The position numbers and the translations under genes are program-made. This document shows positions 50,612 to 64,000 of a DNA stretch of 64,000 nucleotides, in pieces; the first letter of the stretch is position 1, and the number at the start of each line of letters is the position of its first letter. Source of the DNA: Anaeromyces robustus (Eukaryota > Neocallimastigomycota > Neocallimastigomycetes > Neocallimastigales > Neocallimastigaceae); NCBI GenBank assembly GCA_002104895.1, contig MCFG01000146.1:43501-107500 (forward strand), given 5' to 3'. The notes beneath the pieces were generated by a model. It worked only from the letters and a program-made list of their open reading frames with translations. It made no database searches and had not been told where the DNA came from.

Positions 50612-52750
50612 ATGAGTTTATTTAAAAAAAAAGAATATAATTTACTAGGAGAACCATCTACAACTTCAAGACCGAGAAAAAGAATAAATATAAGATTAAA
50701 TAGAAAAATAAAAAGAATAATAAAAATATCTTTCGTATCAACAATAATAATTTTATTATTCTTGACTTGTTACAATGTATTTACTAACCAAAAAAAGGCA
50801 GATTTAATGTTTATACAAAGTAATTCAAGAAAAGATAAATATGGTGTTGAATTAAATAAATTTCTTATAGATGGAATATATTGTAGTAAGTATGATAATG
50901 TAGAAAATAAAGTTGAAAATTGGAAACTATATACACCACCATGTCCACATTTACGACCAGTTCATTATCCAGATTCAATTATAAATCCTGCATGTGAAGA
51001 TAGTAGTCTTCAATTTATAAATTTTAACGATGATAATAATACAGGTATACCTTATTCTGTTCATTTAGATAATATATCAAATCGTTTAAAAAAATGGGAT
51101 GAATGGGAAAAAGAAAATAAAGAAGGAACTGTATATTATTCTAATTTAAAAGTAAGTGAATTAGTAAAGGATGAATATTATCCATTTGATTATGGTTACA
51201 AAGGAGAAGATACTTCTAATATTGAAGATGTTGAATATTATAATAATGTTATAAAAAGTAGAATGGATGAAGTACCAGATCCAAGAAGAAGACGTTTATT
51301 CAGTTTTATTTTATTTAATTCAGAATATGAATTACTTGATTTATATCTTGCTGAATATTATGAAATCGTCGATTATTTCTTCATTTATGAAGCTAATACC
51401 ACTTTTAATGGAGACCCAAAACCATTATATTTCACTCGTGCTTTATTAGAAACAGATAGATATGATAAATTTAAAGATAAATTAATTCCATATCCTGTAA
51501 AAATTATAATTGATGAAGATAATGGTAGAGGTAAGGCATTCCCAAGAGAACATTTAGCAAGAAGAACAGTTATTTCTGAAGGATTAAAAGCTGTTCATGC
51601 ACGCCATGGTGATATTTTCTTCCATGGTGATTTAGATGAACTTGCAAAACCTCATGTTCTTGCTCGTATGAAAAAATGTGGAGGATGGGAACATTTACAA
51701 GCTGGTATTGGTGGAGGACCGAAATCATTTAAAGATGAAAGTGTAGAAACTTATTTTATAAATAAAAATATGAAAGTTTCAAATCGAAAGAATGGTGAAT
51801 ATAGAATGGATTATGAGCGACATAAAGCAATTGCTATGGAAAGTCAATATCTTGCTTATTCTTTTAATATGATAGAAAAAAGTGATATAAGAACAAACTT
51901 CCATCCTAATATAGCAATTTTCGATGCAAGACGTTCTTTAGGTCAAGTAAGTGAACGTAAAAATTGGAAAGGAAAAAGAAGAGAATATAGTGATCCACTT
52001 CTAGATCCAAACTTTGATCCATATCAAGGTTATATGTACACAGATAATACTAACGATTTACATAAAGGAAAGGGATTTTTAGGTGAATTTTTAAGATTTG
52101 AAACTTCTTCTAATACATTAAAATTAAAAGAACAAGATAAACCTGTAATATGGGAATCAGCATGGCATTTAAGTAGTTTCTTACCAAGTATTGAACATAT
52201 TTATAATAAAGTAACTTCCTATTCTCATTTTAACGAATTTAAAATAAGAATTGAAAGTGTATTGAAAAAAGATATAATAAGAAGAATTAAAAGCTATAAA
52301 TATCTTTATGGTAGTGAAGTAAAATATAAAGATACAATTATAATTGTTCCGGAATCATATAAACAAGGTTATCCATATAATTTTGATTTTAAATATTGGG
52401 ATGAAATGTCTAAAAAAAATAGTACAAGTAAAGAAATTCAAGATTATCTTCAAATGTTACATCATGAAATTCCTAATCAAGTATGGAAAAATCCAATTTG
52501 TTATTCATATATGTTAGATCGTGATTTCGGTTTAGTTAAAGATTTATGGTGGCAAGTAATTCCAAAAAAATTATGGAAAACAATTAGGTTTGAAACATTA
52601 GATTCTAAAACACTAAATAAACTTATGCCAAATATATTTTCAGATTTATTTAAAAAGGAAATGTTAGAAGAAATGGCAAAAGAAAACTATGATTCTGATA
52701 AAGAATTTAAAGAAAATAAAAAAGATAATTATGATTATAAAAATAATTAG
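50612..52750 (+). CDS. GT17 family glycosyltransferase, copy 2
   Basis: Intronless, 712 residues. Same layout as copy 1: basic N-terminus (RPRKRINIRLNRKIKRIIK), one membrane span at about residues 42-60, then the GT17 catalytic region. The acidic motif reads GDLDEL, differing from the first copy in its last residue. The C-terminal tail is Lys/Asn/Asp-rich and differs from copy 1. The N-terminal 60 residues and the tail are divergent, while the core is nearly identical to copies 1 and 3 even at silent sites. It is closest to copy 3: both share MFIQSNSRKDKYGVELNKF and the insertion-free acidic tail. Golgi location inferred from topology. Confidence 0.88.
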   Translation: MSLFKKKEYNLLGEPSTTSRPRKRINIRLNRKIKRIIKISFVSTIIILLFLTCYNVFTNQKKADLMFIQSNSRKDKYGVELNKFLIDGIYCSKYDNVENKVENWKLYTPPCPHLRPVHYPDSIINPACEDSSLQFINFNDDNNTGIPYSVHLDNISNRLKKWDEWEKENKEGTVYYSNLKVSELVKDEYYPFDYGYKGEDTSNIEDVEYYNNVIKSRMDEVPDPRRRRLFSFILFNSEYELLDLYLAEYYEIVDYFFIYEANTTFNGDPKPLYFTRALLETDRYDKFKDKLIPYPVKIIIDEDNGRGKAFPREHLARRTVISEGLKAVHARHGDIFFHGDLDELAKPHVLARMKKCGGWEHLQAGIGGGPKSFKDESVETYFINKNMKVSNRKNGEYRMDYERHKAIAMESQYLAYSFNMIEKSDIRTNFHPNIAIFDARRSLGQVSERKNWKGKRREYSDPLLDPNFDPYQGYMYTDNTNDLHKGKGFLGEFLRFETSSNTLKLKEQDKPVIWESAWHLSSFLPSIEHIYNKVTSYSHFNEFKIRIESVLKKDIIRRIKSYKYLYGSEVKYKDTIIIVPESYKQGYPYNFDFKYWDEMSKKNSTSKEIQDYLQMLHHEIPNQVWKNPICYSYMLDRDFGLVKDLWWQVIPKKLWKTIRFETLDSKTLNKLMPNIFSDLFKKEMLEEMAKENYDSDKEFKENKKDNYDYKNN

Positions 52751-54308
<1,558 letters not shown>

Positions 54309-56441
54309 ATGAATATGTTTAATAAATTTAAATATAAGTCGCTCGAGGCACCAAATACATCTTCAACTTCAAGACCAAGAAGAAGAATAAGTAAAAGAAG
54401 AATAAATAAAATAATAAAAATATCTTTCTTATCAACAATAACATTTTTATTATTCTTTACTTTTTATAAACTATTTATTGACCAAAAAAATAATAATTTA
54501 ATGTTTATTCAGAGTAATTCAAGAAAAGATAAATATGGTGTTGAATTAAATAAATTTCTTATAGATGGTATATATTGTAGTAAATATGATAATGTAGGAA
54601 ATAAAGTTGAAAAGTGGAAACTATATACACCACCATGTCCATATTTACGACCAGTTCATTATCCAGATTCAATTATAAATCCTGTATGTGAAGATAGTAG
54701 TCTTCAATTCATAAATTACGATGATAATAATACAAGTATACCTTATTCTGTTCATTTAGATAATATATCAAATCGTTTAAAAAAATGGGATGAATGGGAA
54801 AAAGAAAATAAAGAAGGAAGCGTGTATTATTCTGATTTAAAAGTAAGTGAATTAGTAAAGGATAAATATTATCCATTTGATTATGGTTACAAAGGAGAAG
54901 ATACTTCTAATATTGGTGATGTTGAATATTATAATAACGTTATAAATAGTAGAATGGATGAAGTACCAGATCCAAGAAGAAGACGTTTATTCAGTTTTAT
55001 TTTATTTAATTCAGAATATGAATTACTTGATTTATATCTTGCTGAATATTATGAAATCGTCGATTATTTCTTCATTTATGAAGCTAATACCACTTTTAAT
55101 GGAGACCCAAAACCATTATATTTCACTCGTGCTTTATTAGAAACAGATAGATATGATAAATTTAAAGATAAATTAATTCCATATCCTGTAAAAATTATAA
55201 TTGATGAAGATAATGGTAGAGGTAAAGCATTCCCAAGAGAACATTTAGCAAGAAGAACAGTTATTTCTGAAGGATTAAAAGCTGTTCATGCACGTCATGG
55301 TGATTTATTCTTCCATGCTGATTTAGATGAATTTGCAAAACCTCATGTTCTTGCTCGTATGAAAAAATGTGGAGGATGGGAACATTTACAAGCTGGTATT
55401 GGTGGAGGACCGAAATCATTTAAAGATGAAAGTGTAGAAACTTATTTTATAAATAAAAATATGAATGTTACAAATCGAAAGAATGGAGAATATATTATGG
55501 ATTATGAAAGACATAAATCAATTGGTCTGGAAAGTCAATATCTTGCTTATTCTTTTAATATTGTAGAAAAAAGTGATATAAGAACAAACTTTCATCCTAA
55601 CTTGGCAATTTTCGATGCAAGACGTTCTTTAGGTCAAGTAAGTGAACGTAAAAATCGAAAACCAAAGGAAAAAAGAAGAGAGTATACCGATCCATTACTT
55701 AATCCAAACTTTGATCCATATCAAGGTTATATGTACACAGATAATACTAATGATTTACATATAGGAAAAGGATATTTAGGTGAATTTTTAAGATTTGAAA
55801 CTTCTTCTAATACATTAAAATTAAAAGAACAAGATAAACCTGTAATATGGGAATCAGCATGGCATTTAAGTAGTTTCTTACCAAGTATTGAACATATTTA
55901 TAATAAAGTAACTTCCTATTCTCATTTTAACGAATTTAAAATAAAAGAAGAAATGGAATTAAAACAAGACATTATTAATAGAATTAAAAGTTATAAATAT
56001 CTTTATGGTGATGAAGTAAAATATAAAGATACAATTATAATTGTTCCGGATTCATATAAACAAGGTTATCCATATGATTTCAGTTTTAAATATTGGGATG
56101 AAATTTTCAAAAAGAAAGACACAAGTAAAGAAGTTCAAGATTATCTTCAAATGTTACATCACGAAATTCCTAATCAAGTATGGAAAAATCCAATATGTTA
56201 TTCATATATGGTAGATCGTGATTTTGGTTTAACTAAGGATTTATGGTGGCAAGTAATTCCAAAAAAATTATGGAAAACAGTTAGATTCGAAAAATTGGAT
56301 TCTGAAACAATTGATAAACTTATGCCAAGTATATACTCAGATTTATTTAAAAAAGAAATGCTAGAAGAAATGGCAAAAGAAAATTATGATTCTAATAAGG
56401 AATCAGAAAAAAACAAAATAAATGACTATAAAAACAATTAG
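54309..56441 (+). CDS. GT17 family glycosyltransferase, copy 3
   Basis: Intronless, 710 residues, type II membrane protein with a basic start (SRPRRRISKRRINKIIK) and one span at about residues 39-58. GT17 core as in the other copies; the acidic motif is ADLDEF, with Ala in place of the Gly before the first Asp. The change is conservative and the two Asp and the Glu are kept, so activity is plausible. The start ATG at 54309 is followed three codons later by another (MNMFNKF); either could be used. Convergent with the receptor gene on the minus strand, whose stop is about 800 bp away. Confidence 0.88.
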   Translation: MNMFNKFKYKSLEAPNTSSTSRPRRRISKRRINKIIKISFLSTITFLLFFTFYKLFIDQKNNNLMFIQSNSRKDKYGVELNKFLIDGIYCSKYDNVGNKVEKWKLYTPPCPYLRPVHYPDSIINPVCEDSSLQFINYDDNNTSIPYSVHLDNISNRLKKWDEWEKENKEGSVYYSDLKVSELVKDKYYPFDYGYKGEDTSNIGDVEYYNNVINSRMDEVPDPRRRRLFSFILFNSEYELLDLYLAEYYEIVDYFFIYEANTTFNGDPKPLYFTRALLETDRYDKFKDKLIPYPVKIIIDEDNGRGKAFPREHLARRTVISEGLKAVHARHGDLFFHADLDEFAKPHVLARMKKCGGWEHLQAGIGGGPKSFKDESVETYFINKNMNVTNRKNGEYIMDYERHKSIGLESQYLAYSFNIVEKSDIRTNFHPNLAIFDARRSLGQVSERKNRKPKEKRREYTDPLLNPNFDPYQGYMYTDNTNDLHIGKGYLGEFLRFETSSNTLKLKEQDKPVIWESAWHLSSFLPSIEHIYNKVTSYSHFNEFKIKEEMELKQDIINRIKSYKYLYGDEVKYKDTIIIVPDSYKQGYPYDFSFKYWDEIFKKKDTSKEVQDYLQMLHHEIPNQVWKNPICYSYMVDRDFGLTKDLWWQVIPKKLWKTVRFEKLDSETIDKLMPSIYSDLFKKEMLEEMAKENYDSNKESEKNKINDYKNN

Positions 56442-57247
56442 AAACAATAAATAAAATATATATATATATATATAAAATAAAAAATAATAATAAATAAATT
56501 AATAAATAATAAATAATAAATAAAAGTAAATAAAAATAAAAATAATAATAATAATAATAATAATAATATATATATATATATATTAAACATTAAACTATAG
56601 AATAATAATAAATAATTAAAAAAAAAATTAATCTATAAATAATTATTTACTTATTAATAATAAATATGATAAAAATAAAAAATAAAGTAATAAAAAATAA
56701 TGCATAATAATAAATTAGTAACAATAATTAATAATACAACGATAACAATTACAGAAGTTTGCTTTTTTTTATTAAATTTATATAATAAATAAATTATTGA
56801 AAAAAAATTTTTTAATACTTAAATAAATAAAAAAAAAAAAAAGAAAAAGATATATACATAGAAAAATGTTCATGATCAGCCTTTATAACTTTAATATTTA
56901 ATTAATTTTTATGATAACAATTTTTATTTTTCTAAAAAATTTTATGGAATTATAATAATTATTTATTTATTTACTTAATTAGTTATTTTATTATAATTAT
57001 TATATACATTTTATAATAGCTTTAATTATTAAATTTTTTTTTTTTTTAAAAATATATATATATATATTATATATTTATATACATATTTATTATATATATA
57101 ATATAAATATTTAAAAATTTTTAATTCATTATTTAATAAAAATTAATTGTTAAAATTTGTGGTAACACTTAATTTATATGTTAAAAAAAAAAAAAAAAAA
57201 AAAAAGTATTAATTTAAATCAATAATATATTAAACATTTAGATTATA
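56442..57247. other. intergenic, convergent genes
   Basis: AT-only spacer with short TA, TAA and A runs, including poly-A at about 57183-57205. Nothing recognised. Confidence 0.7.
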
Positions 57248-60163
57248 TCAACCAATTGAAACTCTATTATGATATTTCATAAGTTTAGTTGGTAAATTAA
57301 TATTACTACTTGAATAATTATTAACTAAACTACCTTTATTACTGTAATCTGTGCCTGTATCAGAAGAACCGAATCTATTTTCTTTCGATCCTTTCGATGA
57401 ATTATTATAACTTATATAACTTTCATCATTACCAAAGTATATTAAAAGTATTTGATTTGCATAAATAAACAAGAAATTTGTTACTGGTAAAATAAATAAA
57501 TCAATAGCGAGAACAATACTATATGCAGTATAGTCTTTAATTAAAACATTTTCAAATACATAGAATAGAATAAAAGCCATTATATCAATAAATATTGCAG
57601 AAAATATATATCGTACTTGTCTTTTTGTTCTTTTAATATTCCATTGTAAAAAAATAAAAAGCAAAGTAAGTAATATTAATACTATTTCAAAAGCTAATAA
57701 AAGTGATTGTATTACTTTTCCAAATGATTTATTCATTTTACATTTTTGAAAGTTTTCACCTTTATCGACAAATATATTTTTTTTATCATATGGAGATAAT
57801 CCTAATAATATACATAATATAGATTCAATGATAAAAAATATGAAAATGAAAATATATTTATGAATTCGAATCATATTGAATATTTGATTATCATCATAAA
57901 GGCATACAATTAATTCATATAATATTGGGGTTATATTGATAGTAAATCCAAATGATAATAATACTCTTCTTAAATGACATTTTAATGAGGTAACTTCTCC
58001 ATAAAGAGTTAAAACAGAACACATAGCAATAAAACAACCAAAAACTGAAATAATCCAAAAATCTACTGGTAGATACAGGAAGTACATATAATATTTCTTA
58101 ATAGCTAAATAAATTAATGATAACCCCATAATAATTGTTATTATTGTAAATATTATTGCTATAAATAAACCAGTCTTTGTTTCCTTTGGATTTACCGAAA
58201 TTTTATAATATTTCGTCATATCTTCAATATTTTTTAATGCTTTAGACAATGATTCATCATTATATAAATAATCATAAATATATGATTGATATTTTCTGAG
58301 ATACTCATCAACATTTAAATTAAACAATTTTATATCTTTTTCATTTTCTATATCAAAAACAACTAATGGCTGACCATCTCTAAATAATTGACAATCAGTT
58401 ACTTTACATACATCATCATCTTCATATAAAACTTTCATTGCCGAATATATTCCTTCTTCAATTAACATTTTTTTTTGAAAATCTTTTGATGTTGCAAACT
58501 TTAAAGCTTCAAATGCAGCATCTTGTTTTTTTTTATCTGAATATTTATTAATGGCTATATTATAGGTACTTATAACAGTTCCTGTAATTCCATCTCTCCA
58601 ACCTGGTACATATGTTGCATCATATAATGTTGTATAATTTGAATACCAATATTTAATAAATAACGAATTTCCACTATCAAAATTATCAAATATTAAATCT
58701 TCTGATAAGAATCTTGAAACTATATAAAATATTGATGAATATACATTAATTATTATGATTATTCAATATTTATTACTTTATTAATTTTTTTCTTTCATTT
58801 TATATTGTATATTTTTTTTTTCTATTTATCTATTTTTATATTTTTATATATATATTTTTTTTTATATTTTTATATTTATGTATATATATATATTTTTATT
58901 TCTTTTTTTCATTTTTTCTTTATTTTTTTTTTATTTTTTTATATTTTTTAATTCGTTTTATTCATATTTATATATATATAATATGAATATATATTCAATA
59001 AATATCTAACCTGAAGAAAGTTCTTCCAATAATTGCTTCATTTTTTTTAATGCATTTGTTGTTTCTTCACTTCTTAACTCTGGATGAACTGAATCAATTG
59101 TTTTTCTATACGAATGAATCATTTGATATATAAATAATATTCCTTCTTCACTTTCTATATATATGTATTTATTTAAAAAATCATTAATAACATGTTTTAT
59201 TAATAACATTATTTCTTTTTGATCTTTTTTTAACTATTTATCAATATTGATATATATATAATATAATTAACGTATTTAATAATATACCATCTAATAAACC
59301 ATTAAAAGCTTTTAATTCATAATTATTATTTTTTTTTTCTTCATCAATTATGTATTTACTAATTTCAATTAATTCATCCCATGTCTTCGGTATTTTCATA
59401 TTATATTTTTTCAAATATTTTGTATTTGAATATAAAACATCTATGTCTATTGTTACTGGCTTATAAAAAAATAATATATAAGAAAAAAAATTAATATATA
59501 TATAAAAAAAATAAATATTTTATTAATTATTTTTATAACAAAAATATTAAAAAGAAAAAAAAATAATTAATATTATATAATATAATAATAATAATAATAA
59601 TAATATTTACTAGTCCAATTAAGTGATTATCATAAATACATGTGCTATTTATAATTCCTTGATCATATGGATCAAGATGTCCCTCTGGTAATTTACCATC
59701 CAAATTTAAAAAATGTTTTCCATATTTTTTATTATATAAACCATAATAAAAATATAAATCATATTTTCTTGATTTTCTATTTAAGAGGTAATCCATTAGC
59801 GAACTAAAATTATTTAATTCAACTGTAAAATTATTCGGTGTTATAATAGTTAAATCCAATGATATATCCAAATCTGTTTTAACTGCATAATTATTAAATT
59901 CTTTAACCATTATATTATAATAGCTAACTTCATCTGGATAAGCTAATGCCAAGCCAGTGATTTTAATGGCTTGCGTAAGTTCTGTTTTATATATATATAT
60001 ATAATATATTGTTTGATTAATAAAGGGTTATTTTTATATTTATGGATGATTTACGTTTAATAATGTACAATGAATAAAAATATTGAAAGTAAATAGATAT
60101 TAAAAGTAGCCTACTTATATTTATCCATAGCAGTATTGCACTTATTAAAATTCTAATATTCAT
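57248..60163 (-). CDS. class C receptor with bacterial-type sugar-binding ectodomain, copy 1
   Basis: Five exons (60163-60115, 59981-59611, 59459-59288, 59214-59011, 58719-57248) give 755 residues. A signal peptide (MNIRILISAILLWINI) precedes an extracellular domain of the family 1 solute-binding type (PBP type II): LALAYPDEVSYYN, DLYFYYGLYN, DIDVLYSNTKYLKKYNMKIP, KTWDELIEISKYI. In ABC importers this fold captures sugars. Residues about 447-695 hold seven hydrophobic helices of the class C (7tm_3) type, with CSVLTLYGEVTSLKCHLRR between helices and LPVTNFLFIYANQILL in the last. The tail is Ser/Asn-rich, suited to phosphorylation. Class C receptors normally use a type I Venus-flytrap, so the ectodomain is unusual. 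A role as extracellular carbohydrate sensor coupled to G proteins is inferred. The first exon and its donor (GTAGGC) are the least certain part. Introns match those of the neighbouring paralogue. Confidence 0.85.
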
Positions 60164-61365
60164 ATTAATATTAATATATTATTCAAAAAAACATTTTCAT
60201 ATTTAAAAAAAAATTTTTTTAATTAATTACTGAATGTAAAATAAAACAAAATAAAAAATAAAAATAAAAAAAATAAAAGATAAATAAAACTTTGAAATAA
60301 ACTAAATTTAATAATCTTTAATAAAATTTAAAATTAAAATACAATCAACCCAACATTAAAATTTATATTAATTGTTCCCAAATAGAAAATAATAAATTTT
60401 AAAGTTATTAATTGTTTAATAATAAAATGAAATTTTCTTTTCTTTCTCTATATATATAAAATTATAAAATAAAATTAATTTCTTTTACAAAACTTATTGA
60501 TTATTATAATATTACTATATTAAGCTGAATTTTAATTATATAATTTATCTGAATTTTAATTATATTCCAAGAAATTAATAAACACTATAATCTATAATTA
60601 TTATCAAATAACCAAATAACCTTTTTTAACTTAATAATTGTGGAATATGAACGATAAATAATTATAGTGTTTAATTAGAAAATTCCTTTTTTGAATATAT
60701 TATATTGTATTAATAAAAAAATCCTTTTACATAATTTACCAACGTTAGTAAGTAATTCAATACAATTTTAATTAATAAATTATGCATACCAAATTATATC
60801 ACATAATTTCTAATTTTTTTGATCTTTAATAGAATATTTATTATTAATCTTTTTTTATAAAAAAAAAAAAAAAAAAAAGTTATTATAATTACTTCATTAC
60901 GTCAATTTTATTTAATATATGATATTTTTTATTTATTTTAATTAACTATTAATTATGAATTAAATAATAAAAATTAGATATTAAGTTAATAAATAGTTTC
61001 AAGTCCAAATATGAACAAGTTTTTGAAAATAAGATCAACAATTAATGATCTCAATTCAATAATTAAATTAATTTATATATATATATAAAATAACATATAT
61101 TATATATATATGCATAAAAATATACTAATCACATATATTATTTTTCAGTTTTTCTATGGAATCTAATACAAATTTATTAATTTTTTTTTTATAAATAATA
61201 AATAATAGAATTCTTACTTTAAATAAATAGTAAATTATATATGATATATGATATTTACATTATTATTTTAATATTGATTGTTGATTGTTAAGAAGTTTAA
61301 TATTAAATAAAGAAAAAAAAATAAAATAATAAATTATATATAAAAAATTAAATAGTATATTAATT
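60164..61365. other. intergenic between receptor genes
   Basis: Contains the 5' flank of receptor copy 1 and the 3' flank of copy 2. A 12-bp inverted repeat (60579-60590 and 60662-60673, TAAACACTATAA) frames about 70 bp. No gene or RNA recognised. Confidence 0.6.

Positions 61366-64000
<2,635 letters not shown>

Overview
The window looks like nuclear DNA of an anaerobic gut fungus (Neocallimastigomycota). The intergenic DNA and introns are extremely AT-rich and packed with TTTA, TAA and poly-A/T tracts. Genes are split by short GT-AG introns. The clearest lineage clues are a GH11 xylanase with a CBM1 and a huge Lys-Thr-Ile/Leu-Pro repeat linker, a GT17 family expansion, and class C receptors carrying a bacterial-type sugar-binding domain. 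No tRNA, rRNA, CRISPR array or recognisable transposon coding region was found by eye.

Left part, 1-41.4 kb, is mostly conserved housekeeping genes. In order: the 3' part of a HYPK-like gene (+); a Nudix-CCCH-CCCH-W2 fusion protein (-); a 1644-residue GRIP-domain golgin (+); a DDX42-type DEAD-box helicase (-); an MGA2/SPT23-type membrane-tethered transcription factor (-); a gene-free stretch of about 4.9 kb; SNU13 (+); NAT10/KRE33 (+); an unassigned two-span membrane protein (+); and a membrane-anchored SH3 protein of FUS1-like layout (-). Several act in RNA and ribosome biology (DDX42, SNU13, NAT10), but nothing suggests they are co-regulated.

Right part, 43-64 kb, is accessory and probably concerns plant polysaccharide use and the cell surface. 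It holds a secreted GH11 xylanase with about 64 tandem heptapeptides and a C-terminal CBM1 (-), three tandem intronless GT17 glycosyltransferases (+), and two tandem seven-helix class C receptors whose ectodomain is a family 1 solute-binding (sugar ABC-transporter type) domain (-). The second receptor runs off the right edge. The GT17 genes share a 252-bp core with one difference among three copies, which suggests gene conversion. A coherent reading is enzyme (xylanase), sensor (receptors) and surface glycan modifier (GT17) in one neighbourhood; this is inference from position only.

Exon boundaries were read by hand from GT/AG sites, reading-frame continuity and recalled family sequences. Every multi-exon model sums to whole codons, but the 5' ends of the SH3 gene and of the first receptor, and a 13-nt exon in the Nudix-CCCH-W2 gene, are the least certain parts.
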